DNA of 64,000 nt from Cheilinus undulatus. Lineage: Eukaryota > Chordata > Actinopteri > Labriformes > Labridae. The position numbers and the translations under genes are program-made. Below, piece after piece: positions 38,937-50,590 of this stretch (its first letter is position 1; each line of letters begins with the position of its first letter). The stretch is from NCBI RefSeq assembly GCF_018320785.1, contig NC_054865.1, positions 12,559,579 to 12,623,578 on the forward strand. Reading direction: 5' to 3'. Below the pieces are notes generated by a model. That model had not been told where the DNA came from. It made no database searches and saw only the letters and a list, made by a program, of their open reading frames with translations.

Positions 38937-39689
38937 TCAGTAAAATATCCATGCTAAGGAGAGAAACAGGAGGGTCATGAAGCTGGCTGACCCCTGTGAA
39001 GCAGAGGAATGGTCAGTAAACACCTCCTCTCTGTCGTTTTTCGGGTCATAGTCTTCATCCTCGTACATGTCATCCACATCAGGCTGGTCTGAAATAACAG
39101 TGCTGTCTCCTATGGAGCAAAGTTTGCTCATGTTCTCCTTGACCACTTCACAGAAAGGCCTCTCGACCCCATCACAAACACAGCGGTTCAGCAGCATGCC
39201 GTTCGGGATGAAGAGCATCTGCTGGATGGTGGCTTTGCACTTGGAGGAGCACTTCCTGCCGTTAAACAGCTGGCCGCAGTACGACAAGTAAGCCGTGAGG
39301 GAGGTGTGGCAGCTGCTGTCCTCCTCGCAGCGTTGCCGGGCTTCCATGCAGCCGATCCCCCCGGCGTCGCTGGGGTGTCTGCGGGGGAGGCACGGCTCGA
39401 TGGCTCGCTTGGCGCTCTGGCACTCGAGGTCCTGTGCGCAATCGCAGGTCTCCAAGTCAGGCCCGCTGCGCGTGTGATTGAGGCGTATGAGCGCGTTGAT
39501 GCAGTGGCTGGGACACTGCTTCCTCGTGCCTCTGATGTTACCTTCACAGGCTGCTAAATACTGACTGTACGCGAGGTCGCACTCGGGCTCTTCGTGGCAC
39601 CGGAGGAGCGCCTGCCAGCAGATTAGCTGGGCATCTAAGGCCACCAGCACCCACGGGAGAAGTGCCAGGGCGCTGCACCAGCATTTCAT
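38937..39689 (-). CDS. gas1: GAS1, growth arrest-specific protein 1 (GPI-anchored Hedgehog co-receptor)
   Basis: GAS1 binds Sonic hedgehog at the cell surface and acts with CDO/BOC and Patched; it is also related to the GDNF receptor alpha family. This is a single uninterrupted 250-codon exon, as in other vertebrates. Residues 1-20 are a signal peptide (MKCWCSALALLPWVLVALDA). A first cysteine-rich domain spans about 24-100 (LICWQALLRC, CPSHCINALIRLNHTRSG, TCDCAQDLEC, KRAIEPCLPR). The second spans about 114-191 (GCMEARQRC, CVCDGVERPFCE, VKENMSKLC). N-glycosylation sequons are N71 and N186. An acidic stretch lies at 201-223 and a hydrophobic GPI signal at about 236-250. An upstream in-frame ATG at 39737 has poor context; the chosen ATG has A at -3 and starts a signal peptide. 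Human GAS1 is 345 residues; the difference is in Gly/Ala-rich spacers. Duplicate (a or b) not resolved. Confidence 0.96.
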   Translation of the reverse strand: MKCWCSALALLPWVLVALDAQLICWQALLRCHEEPECDLAYSQYLAACEGNIRGTRKQCPSHCINALIRLNHTRSGPDLETCDCAQDLECQSAKRAIEPCLPRRHPSDAGGIGCMEARQRCEEDSSCHTSLTAYLSYCGQLFNGRKCSSKCKATIQQMLFIPNGMLLNRCVCDGVERPFCEVVKENMSKLCSIGDSTVISDQPDVDDMYEDEDYDPKNDREEVFTDHSSASQGSASFMTLLFLSLAWIFY

Positions 39690-41360
39690 GCTTGGATGGA
39701 GTTCTGCTTCGGTGACGTGAACTTTCCCCACGAGCACATTAGAAGCAGGAATATTTACACACCGAGTCTTGCAGATTTAACTCCATAAGAGTTCCATTTT
39801 TGCGCCTGCGTCGAAGAAAATCCTTGCCACAAGTTGGCTTTACCTTTCACTGAAACGGGATTTAAATCAGGAAAATCTCCACGCGTGGCTGCAGAAAGTT
39901 ATTCCAGGAACATGTCCGTTCAGAAGTGAGGACTCATACTCCAATGTGTAGTCTGAGTCAGCTCCATGCCACTGCTGCAGGACACCGAAACGCACCGCAG
40001 GGCTATCCAAAGTTAACGCGCACTCTTACCACAGTTATCGTCCACAACTCAGTTAGTGCACTTGAAATCATCTTTCTGGCCATTGTAAGATTAGATTCCT
40101 CTTCCCAGCTGCACAACTTCTCACATCCACCCGCAAGTTTCCGTGTTTTCTTTTTTCACAACTTGTTAGAGGGTTGTATGTGTCGCTTTCTGTCCCGCTA
40201 TGTGCGTCTTTGTCCCCCTTCTTGCTGTTACGCTTCACGGTCCGCCGAGCATTTCCCCACAACACCCCTCCCTCTGTCGAAAAAAAGAAAGAAAAGTTTT
40301 CCTTCCCCCCTCTCTCGCTCTCTCATTTACAATCCTGGCCACCGATTGGTCGTCATTGAGGAGTCAGCCGTGGGACCCACTTCCAAGCCTGCAGCAGCGA
40401 GGCTCTGCGCACAAATCCTCTCAGTACATGACGAGAGATAGTCTGGAGCAAAATGTTTATGATTCAGCTTGCATGAAACCCATCAGATCTGTGTGGTCCT
40501 CTCCTCTCTTGGAGCAAAAACACAAGTGAAAGACAGGGGGGGAGGCATGCATGGGGAGAGGGGGGCTTGCAAAACGCATTCCTTTGCAAGAAGCTCACAT
40601 CTGCAACTTCACTGCTCCAATTTTCAGCGCAGACCAACAAATCTGTTCCCTTTTAGCCACAGACAGAGAAGGGGGAAGCTCTGTGATAACTCTCTGCTTG
40701 TTGAGGGTTTCACTTAAAGGTTCTCGCTAATTGTGGCTCTTTCTCCCTCACTCTGCCCTGCCTCTCATTCTGCGCCGTTTGTAAGCCTCGATTGATAGAG
40801 GAGAATGGAGGAGAATAGTATTTTCTGGCCCGTTTCACCCCAATTGTGTCAGATTGGCCATGCAGTGGCCCCGTGTCTTTCCAGGCCGCAGATTGTCCAC
40901 GCACTGCGGCCTATCAATGGAGAGGGGGTTCAGCATCAATATATTTTACAGCCATCTCCTTTCTCTCCGCACTCCAAAACTACCAATGGGCCAGGCTTCT
41001 CTGCCATTCACATGGTAACTAACTTGATTTTTTTTTTCTGCACCCACTGAGAGTCTGTGCCACTTTAGCGCCAGCTCCATAAAACCAGATGGATGCCCGA
41101 TCTGGGATCTGTCCAGGACTACAATATGACACATAGCTGCTCTGCAGCATGAAGACCGGGCAAAGAATTAGCATTAAAACTGCATGTGAGGAAACAACAT
41201 TATGTAACGCAAATCAATTAGGGGTGTTGACTGTCAGTAATGAGAGGATGTTGTGTCACAATGATGCAGCAATCTTTCTGAGTTATTTGGTACGGAAGCC
41301 CAAAGAGAATATGCCACCATATGTTGTTTCTACCCCATTTTTCCATCACAATTAGTAAAT
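39690..41360 (-). promoter_or_regulatory. gas1 5' flank: promoter region and possible conserved non-coding elements
   Basis: Relatively GC-rich and free of recognisable repeats, unlike the DNA on either side. 39690-40450 should contain the 5'UTR and promoter. 40720-41030 and 41150-41360 are dense in homeodomain-type ATTA/TAAT and CCAAT-like words (ATCAATTAGGGG, CAATTAGTAAA, ACCAATGGGCC). No TATA box was found. The regulatory role is inferred from repeat-free composition and position only. Confidence 0.4.
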
Positions 41361-41589
41361 TTTGGTTGCTTTCTTTAGATCTTGCCTCCCTGTCTCATCT
41401 TGGGGAAATGCTTGTTTATGTCAAAATAGCAGATCTGAACTGAAACAGAACAGAATGCCTTTATAGTCATGGTGAAACAGGACACAGTGAGACTTGGGGT
41501 GCTACTCTTTGGAGGGTGCATGCATTAAAAAAATTGGATACTGCATGTAAAACTTTGCACATAGATTACTGAGGAATATCCATATAGCT

Positions 41590-42478
41590 CAGCTGGTGTT
41601 CAAACTATGGCCCAGGGGCCAAATGCAGCCTGCTGTTCGTTTTTGATTGGCCTATAGCAATTGTTGAAACTGAAAAGAAATGCATCCCACATTAGAACAT
41701 GAAGCTAATGCTTTATTATGCTTGTTGTTGTTGTGATTGAATTGAGACAACACCGTAGATGGTAATCTGAGTGAAAACCAAAACAATGATATCAAGGTTG
41801 CTAACAGTGGTTCTCAACTGGTGGGTGGGGACCCAAAAGTGGGTTGCAAAACCTTTTTCAGTGGCCTTTAAACATGCTTATTTTGCCCCGTTGCTTCAAT
41901 TTGTTGTGTACTATTTTTCATTGAATAAATCTGATTGGTCAAAAACATCCAAAACTTGGATTGAAATTTCTCATTTAGGAGCTGATGGTGGGTCCCGGGA
42001 CCCATCCAGTCCAGAACCACAGATTTATGACCTCCTGATGGATTACAGGAGTTGTTCCTCCACCTGCTCCATGTCAAGATCCAATTTTCAAAGCATAATT
42101 TTCACCAACATTCCTTTAAACTTAGGCGGTTTGGTGCAATTTGCTCTTGTTTTGTGTCTGAATCTGGAAATGAGTCATGAGCGTCTCCCTTCTGTAAGGG
42201 TTGTTCTCATTCTGACCAGGAGCCTAGCCAGGTCCAGCTGGGGTCCTCTGAAATCTTATTGCCCTCCCCCCCCCCCCAAAAAAAAAAAAAAACAGAAAGC
42301 GATTGGCTTACCTTGTCAGCAATTGTCTAAACATTTAAGAATCATCAGGCATATTTTAACCTACATTGGGGTAGTTATACTACCTTTTTTATTCTAAAGG
42401 TGAGGTATACTGAAGTAACCTCCCATCCTCATATTTTCTGTATGTGTCCCTCCATTGTTAAAGGTTTGGACACTCCTG
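41590..42478. mobile_element. non-autonomous hAT-type element with perfect 8-bp target duplication, hosting a nested element
   Basis: Starts CAGCTGGTGTTCAAACTATG and ends with the inverse-like AAAGGTTTGGACACTCCTG. Perfect duplication ATATAGCT at 41582-41589 and 42479-42486. GGCCCAGGGGCCAAATGCAG near the left end is typical of one abundant fish hAT family. A second element sits inside at 41805-42022. Confidence 0.9.
41805..42022. mobile_element. nested hAT-type MITE
   Basis: Starts CAGTGGTTCTCAACTGGTGG and ends ACCCATCCAGTCCAGAACCACAG split as GGGACCCATCC and AGAACCACAG, giving imperfect inverted ends. Target duplication no longer recognisable. Lies wholly inside 41590-42478, so it is the younger insertion. 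Confidence 0.65.
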
Positions 42479-42744
42479 ATATAGCTAAAGAAAACCACCA
42501 TATTACACTTAACAATGAGCGCTGTGATCTGGAGAAAATGACTGAAGTGAAAATGTTATCCACAGAAAACAAGTCTTTTTATTCCATGATAAAGAGAGGA
42601 GATAAATACAATCATGCTGGTTATGCTGAAAAGGTTCGATCTTGCATGTATGTCCACTTATTGCTTCCATAATTTTGCAAACTGTTGGCAATGATGATAT
42701 TACTGAAAGGAATTCTATCTCTTTGGGATGATCTGGATTATTTT

Positions 42745-43335
42745 GACCTTGCAAAGCTGATGGATTTGCCAGACGTCATCAGACAAATCCATCTTACAAA
42801 GCTCCAATCTATTGTGCCGAACCAAAACAGCTCTGCCCAATCAGCATTTGAGGAGAATAAATAATAGCTATGGATTTAGTTGTGCAGTGAGCATATAGCA
42901 ATGGCTACCATCAGTTTAGTAGTTAGCTTGGATGTAGCTGTAGAAAAGGGGCAGTTTAATCAGACCTCCACCACATTTCTTTATTAAAACAAGATCACAA
43001 TCACAGCCTCTTAGCAGAGAAGATATTTTTGCACATGTCCAGATAAGATTTGGCAAAAATTTTAGCCTCTGACATGCTTCGCTGTTCATCAATACGGCAG
43101 CACTAGCCTGTAGAGCTCAGGTTAGCAGTGGAACAAGTCTACTACCTCCTTTTGACTTGTTGCTGTGATTGGCCCATCATGAATGTGACACACAAAACAT
43201 TCGTCCAGTTTCCTGCTGAAATTTTTTGGAAAAGTCCTGCCCTTCCCAAATGCTTTGTATTGGAGGTTTCCCAGCTGAATGTGAAATATATCCATGCAAT
43301 GGAGATATGACACAGTCTGTTGTGTCAGGTTCCAT
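42745..43335 (-). repeat. hairpin-ended repeat family, copy D (inverted)
   Basis: The most complete copy. Arms GATGGATTTG (42759-42768) and CAAATCCATC (42784-42793) form the terminal hairpin. On the minus strand the order is AACCTGACACAACAGACTGT, TCTCCATTGCATGG, AGCTGGGAAACCTCC, TTGGGAAGGGCAGGA, GTGTGTCACATTCATGATGG and CTCCTCAAATGCTGATTGGG, then the hairpin, matching copies A, B, C and E. Confidence 0.8.
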
Positions 43336-44319
43336 TTAGAGAAATCTCATATAACTATTATCCAAAATGTCCCTTCTCTTCAAATTTCAGATGAATCTGC
43401 TTGTTGGCTAAGCCATATGACACCCTCAGTATTGAACATGAATGTTATAGCTTGGTCCAAAGGGGTCAACTGGACTTCACTGAGCTTCTTGAAGACACCT
43501 AACCTCTCCTTCAGAACTGAATAACCCTCTGTCAGGAGAGGCAAGACGTCTTCAAGAACCTCAGCAAGTCCAGCTGCCCCCTAGCTTCAGAAAACCATGA
43601 CCTGGATGAATGAGAACCTATAAAGACATTAATGTTATACCATTAAGAATAAGTCCTAATGTGTGGTCTTCCTCTGGAGGAGAGGTGTTGAAAGAAGATC
43701 ATCCCTCATAACAAAAATGTGAAAATAAAGATACTGAGAGCAGGAGCAGACTCCAACCTTAACATAAACATGTCTTTACTCAACTCTCTCTGACTGTATT
43801 TCCTGTCTCTCTTCATACATCCTTTCAAAAACAAGGCAAAACAACCCCCCAAAAAGTATCTTTAAAAATTAAGAAGGCTGAGTTTATCAAAAACTGTAGG
43901 AAATTCTTGCATGCTGTTGAAACTGCATGTGTGCAGGAGTTTACCTGCAATTTTTGACAATTAAAACAACAAATGACCAACTGTAGGGTGCCTGGGACTT
44001 GTATTTACTGTGATATCAAACAGAAATCAATATTGTTTGATTTTTATTTAAATCATGTTGAAGTTTAAAACATGGTAAACATCTTGTTTGAAGAAAGCAC
44101 AAATGAGACCTGATTTACTCGCTGTGAGTAAGAATACCCAACAGAACAGGCTGGACCCCTAAGAAACCCAGACAGTGGTTTTGATTGATTGATTCATGTA
44201 TGTCAGATCAGTAGCATTCATGCTAGTGTCCTAGCTAACAGTTTCTCAATTTTGTACCTAAAAAGTGTGTCAAACTATAGCTGGGTTTTGATGTTGGAAT
44301 TATTTATTTGTGCTACTTT
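43336..44319. other. intergenic: nothing recognised
   Basis: No bounded repeat or splice-flanked frame. Confidence 0.45.
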
Positions 44320-45400
44320 TTAACCCCTTTTCAACATGTATACCACATTTTAGCTCATTCTTTCTGCCACTTATACTAACTTTTGTTTTTGACACTCTTT
44401 TGGTGACTTTTTCCCCAAGTCTAAACCTTTTTGCCACTTTGATTCCAATTTTGAGGTTCAATTTTGACAATTTTTGAAACCATTTTGTGTCTTTAAGCCA
44501 ATTTTTGCCACTCTCTGCCCATTTTTGCTGGGTTTTTTTGTCACTTTGTGCCACTCTTTTTGGCTATTTTTTCCACTTTATCCCATTTTTCCCACTTTTT
44601 GGAATTTTTACCAGTTTTTCCCTTAATTTGCTGCTTCTTTTTCCAGGTTTAGCCTTTTTTTTGACAGTTTTCGCCCATATCTGCCCCTGTTTTAATCAAT
44701 TTTTTCCCTTTTTTGCTCATATCGACCTTATCTTTTTTTTTTTGCCAGTTTTAACCCATTTTTGCCTCATTTTGTCCACATTTGCCACTTCTCTTTGGCC
44801 TTTTAACTCATTTTTTATGTTTTTGCCAATATTTCTACATCTTTTTTCCAATTTATACCAATTTTTGCTGATGATTTCTACTTAGTTTTGGCTGTTTTAA
44901 CCCCTGTTTGATGCTTTTTGGTCGTTTTCCCACTGTTTGCCCCTTATAAACCTCGCTTTTATGCCACTTTTGGCCTATTTTGCCACTTTTTTCACAATTA
45001 TGTAATTAATTTCCATTTAAGTCTTGTTTTTTCTGCTTTATTTTCTTACATCCTGATGTTTGTGCACATCATGGCTTGGCTCTGAAGTCTGACATTACTT
45101 TCCAAATGTTGTAGTACACTGAGCCCATCCACACTGTAAACATTACCCATGAAAAGGTAATTCTGTTTTTAAAACAAGTAATTTACATTGTGAAAAGAGC
45201 TATACTGTACCACAGCACAGATAAATGACATACATGTTTTGTTGCTTTGATAAGAGTAGTTTGATTCGGGTTGAAAATGAAATATGGCTTATCACAGTTT
45301 ACAGTGGACCATGATTTTGCTGACCTCCATGGGCCCCCGGTTTGGCTGGACCCCAGAAAGCTCTTCCCTTTGCCCCCCACCACCACAGGCAGCCTTGAGA
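44320..45400 (+). repeat. degenerate-array repeat family, copy 2
   Basis: 44320-45010 is an array of loosely repeated TTTTTGCCACTTTTAACCC-like units. About 250 bases later come TGACCTCCATGGGCCCCCGG, TTTGGCTGGACCCCAGAAAG and CTCTTCCCTTTGCCCCCC, the same flank as beside the array at 59170-59790. Confidence 0.75.
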
Positions 45401-46510
45401 AGATCTGCCAATGCATTGAGAAGAATAATTTAATCATGTAAATTAATTATTTACACTTACGAAGAACTATAACAAGACTGGATGATAATGAGAGAATAGT
45501 TAAAAATCCACTAGGGGCTTGTAGAAAGGCTTTCCCCTGGTACAATACTAAAATAATAATCACAATGTATGCATAATTTATACACATATACTTATCTTAC
45601 AATATTTAATACACACAGAATTCAAATTATGATATAAGAGGAAATGTTTTATTTCAAAAAGGTAATTTTTTTTTTGCTGTACAGCAGCCATTTTTGCTCC
45701 CTTATTGGTAATTCAGGTCTTATTTTTGCCCCTTATTTCTTAAAACAAGATGTTAACCTAGACTCTCTGAATAGGTTTGATTGATTTAAAGTGTAATAAA
45801 ATATTTAAAAGTGGAAATCAGTCAACAATAACCTGGTAAGATCTGATTTTTTTGCATTGTGCAGCCTTACTCTTTGATGCTTTTGCAGCTTTAAGTGTGT
45901 TTTTGTCTCCCCCTGGTGGTGTGGTTGCAGCACATATCAAACTGCTGGTAAATCACTGCAAAAATCACACAACACAGTTTATTTTACTAAAAATCAGTTT
46001 ATTGCGGTTACAACTGAAAAATCACTGAGATACTTTCAGAGACAGAACCATGGAAACAAAGAAACAGTCAAAGAAGGAGGAGTGACTGCACGTCACGGCA
46101 GCCGCTTCCTCAAAATGAAGCTTTAAATCTTGAAGGATGACAACACAAAAAGATACATTTGTTTATTCAGATTATGATTATTATCATTAGTATTGAGTTA
46201 CTGAATAATTAGTTTTTGCACACACTCATACATGGCAAACAGTTTACATTATGGCTTCTATTCCAACCATTTATAATCCGTCATGATCAAACATGACAGA
46301 TTTATTACCTCTATTAGAAAAGGACTTATTGCAACTTTTCCTCTGCTTTATAATATTTATAATAAATGTAACAACACACTTCATCTATCACAGGACGACG
46401 ACCACTGTACTGAAAAGATTTAGCTGTTGCCTCAGTATTCACTCAGCAGAAGTTTGGCACACAGAAGGAGATTCCCTTAGAAATCAAGCTAAGACAAAAT
46501 AGCAGAGTAA
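45401..46510. other. intergenic: nothing firm
   Basis: AATTCAGGTCTTATTTTTGC at about 45711 also occurs at about 19888 and resembles the right half of the element at 46511, so a second degraded copy may lie at 45690-45860. Confidence 0.4.
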
Positions 46511-46814
46511 ACTGCAAAAACTCTAATTTTAGCTTGTGCATTGTCTAAAACCAAAAAATTGACTGGAATGCAAAAAATACCTGTCTAGTTTCTTGAAATG
46601 ACATGTCTTTATCTAAATAAGGTAGTACATCTCGTTTCAAGACATTTGAGTGAGCTCCGCTTGCTGCAATTCAGGCTTTAATTTTGGCTGTTTATACCCT
46701 AAAAAAAGATTTTTGTCTAGACTTGTTAGGCAAAAATGGTACATAATAAGTGCAATGAAATATTTTTGACTAAATATTAGACAAATACACCTGTTATTGG
46801 TGAATTTTTGCAGT
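46511..46814. mobile_element. MITE-like element with ACTGCAAAAA ends
   Basis: Left end ACTGCAAAAACTCTAATTTT, right end the inverse-like GTGAATTTTTGCAGT. The interior has CTAGTTTCTTGAAATGACAT and TCTAGACTTGTTAGGCAAAA. Similar interiors occur at 19880-20035, 45690-45860 and, more weakly, 17210-17500. Class not determined. Confidence 0.55.
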
Positions 46815-48494
46815 GCACTCAAATAAAAAAATTGCATTAAAATATAACATAAATCAAAAGGGGACAGGTATGAGATGAAAGCTGACGTCACTCTCAGCAC
46901 CACAGCTACATAAAATCAAACACCGGTCAAATGTAGCGTAAATGAATTCAACACAACATCAACAACATCCCCTCTGGACTCCCCTCTCTTGTGCTTGTCT
47001 TGAAAACAACATGGAGAATACTGAGTTACACAGTGAGCCCACAGTGTTGCGTTACCATCAGCAGCCACAGAGTGAGCTTTTTTTTTTCTTATTTTTTACA
47101 AAGACATCACTAGAAATATCACATCAGCTAAGCAACACGACTCCACCAGCACAAAACAGCACCACTGAGACGCAGGGATCAATGAGATGGAGGACAGGCC
47201 GATGGTCATGGGACGGTCGACGACACTTCTGATGAGAACAGATGAGCTGCTGCTGACAGCAGAGGCAAACAGCAGATACATTTACAGCTTATACAACATA
47301 ATGTGGATTTATACGCACACCGCAGTTACAGTTTTACATGTTTGTGCTTTTTTTCTTTCATGTTTTCTCAACTGCAGCTTTGGCATGCGCCTCATAAAGC
47401 AGTTACATCTCTCTCATCTGAGCAGCTTTGAAGGTTTTTTACATTTGGGTGTAGATCTGAGGTCATTTCTCACATCAGCAGAGCAGGTTTTAGGTTGTAC
47501 ACATCATTGTCGTCACAATCATAGGGGAGATAAGGGCTGGTTGTCATATTGCTCATTACAACCAATGGCAGGGCTCTGTTAATCATGTTAGTATCAAATA
47601 TTTAACCTGATGCACAACCCAGAAATTTTCTGGTTTTTATGTATTTTTTATTTAAAAAGTTTCCAGGTACTTAGTCATTTTGTCTCTTGCTAAAAAGCAT
47701 AAAGAGCAGTTAAATTGATTGCTCAGACAATGCATTATCAGGGATTAGTGGCACAATTTTGGCATTCAGATACCAAGTGACTGCATGTTAGCATGTAAGT
47801 CCATGCTATGCATTATTCATTATTCAAACATCATGGCAAGGCACAGTGATGCAACTCTAGGACAGGAATTGTACAACAACAAAAGATGCTGTTACATGAG
47901 TAACAATGCCCATTTGGCATGGATAGGGCTTGCCTTGTTATTCGGTGTGCTTTGGGAAAAACACTTTGAAATCCACTTAATTATCAACACGTCTTTATAA
48001 ACGATCTGATATTTAGACACACTTGCCTGCCTCTTATGCAAACCATCATTTCTGTGGCTCTCTTTATGTCCATCCAGCCTTGCTTGGGTTCATGGGAATT
48101 TCAGCTCATTTTGGAGATGTGGACTTTTTGTCTCAGCTCAGCAATTAACACCATTTCAGCTCACAAACGCTCTTATTTTGGTACCATTTTGCCTTTACTA
48201 TGCTTTTAAACAAGAGCTGGCATTTAAAATGTATAGGGGCCAACTAGCTATGAGTTAAGAAGGTAGTTCTGCATATTTAACAGCTTATTTCCTCAGTGTA
48301 GTCGAATGCTTGCAATAAAAGGACACTTTAATACATAGTTTAGCTCTTAAATCTCCTGGGGGGCTGGGTAAATTAGTAACAAGGGTGTTGGGATGTGTTG
48401 TTCACAGATGAGCTTAAAGATGGTGCCAGGAACTAGTTCTCATTTGAAAGGTGTTTTCCTTTTTGTCAGTTTTTGTTGTTTTGAAGGCATAAAC
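46815..48494. other. intergenic: nothing recognised
   Basis: No bounded repeat; open frames here lack coding bias. Confidence 0.45.
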
Positions 48495-48774
48495 TAGTGA
48501 TGGGAACTTCGGCTCAGATGATATCTGCCTACTGGCTGGGATGTATGACACAGCTGGCATAAAACATTTATGTTACACCATCAAACATGAGTCCTTAATG
48601 CATGGTATGTCTGGGGTAGAGGATAAAAGATCATCCCTACTAACCAATCAAATAACACACAGACACACACAATCTATAGTTATAATAATATAAAACAGCT
48701 GGGATCTGGCTCTTATCGTTCATGTAAAAGAGCTGGCTCTTTGAACCGGTTCGTTCATGAATGACCCATCACTA
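48495..48774. mobile_element. hAT-type MITE with perfect 8-bp target duplication
   Basis: TAGTGATGGGAACTTCGGCTC-type left end (begins TAGTGATGGG) and CCCATCACTA right end are exact inverses over 10 bases. GAACCGGTTCGTTCATGAAT lies inside the right end. Perfect duplication GCATAAAC at 48487-48494 and 48775-48782. Length 280 bp, non-coding. Confidence 0.9.
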
Positions 48775-48782
48775 GCATAAAC

Positions 48783-50590
48783 AGGCAAACTGGTACCAAA
48801 TGAGGAGTGGTGTAGATGCTGATAGACCAACTCTTATTACTGAGCTGAGACAAAAAGGCCAGATTGCTAGAAAGAACTTAACTTCCGATCACTCCAAGCG
48901 AGGCTGAATAGAGCCATTCTTTTTTGTTTACTAGGGGATCAGAAGGTAGTCTCAATCGACATGGTGGTCTTACATGTGTGCAAGTACGTGTGTCCACAGA
49001 ACCAGCCTAGTCTGGATGAAAGCATCCCAGACTACCTCTGAGAGCAGTCTGAGCTCTCTGATATCGAACTGTTTTGGTATCCAAACCACCAAATCAGATA
49101 TAAATCCGAGTTAATGCATTGCACTGACAGGGTAAGACACGTATTTGACCACTTTTTTATTTACCTTAACCTCACTGATAACTACAGGAACAGCTTAACC
49201 TATAGTTATATGTCACTGATTGTTAATAACTTGCTGTTTGAATAATCCACACATGTAAAAAGGATACCTCTTTAACCTCAAGACCGTAAGCTTCCATCTT
49301 ATTAAGAAATGATCACTGTGATATGGACTGATCATAAGCAATCCTCAAAAAACCCCTGATCTCCCCTATGATGGACTGCTGGACTTTGTGCCTCATATCT
49401 CTCTGTACATCTATCACAACAACATCCATACGAGTTACATTATATGCAGGGATTTTTTGTCTTTCTGCATTTTTTATGATGGTTTCATGGACTTCATTGC
49501 AAGCCACATTGCCATTTAGGGACAAGAAGAAGCTTCCATTTCATTGCAGAACCACAGATTTGCTCCCTATGCAGTTGTTAAAGTAGAGATTATAGTTTAA
49601 ACCAGGAGCACAGTTATTGCACACACCTACTGTGATTCCTATTATGATACAAAATGCAAATCCACATATCGGTTGTTGCTTTACTAACACCAAAAGTAGG
49701 AAACAAACAAATACCAATAAGAATCTTTGTAAAAAGTAGCTTACAGGTGTTTATGATCTAAAGAAGGTAACCAAGGCACACTGAAGTATGGAGAAAGATT
49801 TTTAAAAAAGGCTTTATAATGATATGTTCAGGAAAAGATTAAAACTAGGATTAATGCAGCACACAGGATGTGTTCATCAGGGCACCAGGTGGTCAACACC
49901 AGTAAGCTACTTAAACAAAAATCAGCCTTTTGTTGCTTTGAATGACTATTGCACGAGGATTTGTGCTTTTGTGCATGGAATAAAAACATCAATGTTTTCC
50001 AAATACCATATGTCGCACACACAGCCTCGCGTGAGCCAGCATCATCGTTGTGTATGTGCTCAAACAAACAGCTCATCTCAACGATGATGAGCATTTCTTC
50101 ATCGGTGAAGTCATCCGCTGTTTGTTTGGAGGAAAACCTGCACATACACAACAACGCACGCACCTGAGACCTCTGCTGCAGGATGGTATCACCGCTCACT
50201 TGAGGTACAGAGAGGGAGGGAGGCAAAGGAGAGACGGAGGAGTAATTCTTGGAGGAGTTGCTCTGAAGGCGGGAATAATCTCAGTGTTTAAATCTCAGTG
50301 GAAGACGCCGGATTCACAGTCTATGGGGTGCAAATGGGAGGCTGTCGAACTTTTCAATGCTTCGATACTTCTTGTGTTTTAAATGATACAATCTCAGCTG
50401 TTGTAATGATCGGCAGCATCAAAAAGTACCAGAGCTTACCAAAAAGCTGCTGCAAGTGTGGGAAAGGCACAGCTGAAGTTGCAAACATATGTTGGAAACA
50501 TGCATTTGTGCAATTTCAACAGTGTTTAATAGTTTGTCTGCAAGTTTAGGCAATTAATTTTTGTTGCTTTGCTATTATACAGGATTCTAT
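48783..50590. other. downstream of cplx3: two protein-like frames, otherwise nothing recognised
   Basis: The minus-strand frame 49313-49525 (NVACNEVHETIIKNAERQ then KIPAYNVTRMDVVVIDVQ) and a segment at about 50040-50130 (QTADDFTDEEMLIIVEMS then CLFEHIHNDDAG) look more protein-like than neighbouring frames. Neither has a start context, strong splice sites or a family I recognise. They may be relics of an unrecognised mobile element. Confidence 0.3.

Noticed and set aside
39306..39557. Open frames antisense to, and out of frame with, gas1 (for example the plus-strand frame starting MAAAVLLAALPGF)
   Set aside because: They are shadows of the GC-rich gas1 coding exon; the Cys-rich GAS1 frame explains the sequence fully.
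39690..39737. Upstream in-frame ATG extending gas1 by 16 residues
   Set aside because: Poor start context, and the extension would bury the signal peptide; the ATG at 39689 has A at -3 and begins a clean signal sequence.
39926..40441. 171-codon plus-strand open frame upstream of gas1
   Set aside because: Long only because of local CT-rich composition; no domain, no start context, low-complexity residues.
41771..42397. 208-codon plus-strand open frame
   Set aside because: It runs across the ends of a hAT element and a nested MITE, so it is chance.
44487..44885. 132-codon Phe-rich open frame resembling a membrane protein
   Set aside because: It is the translation of the degenerate TTTTTGCCA array; similar spurious Phe-rich frames occur in the other two arrays.
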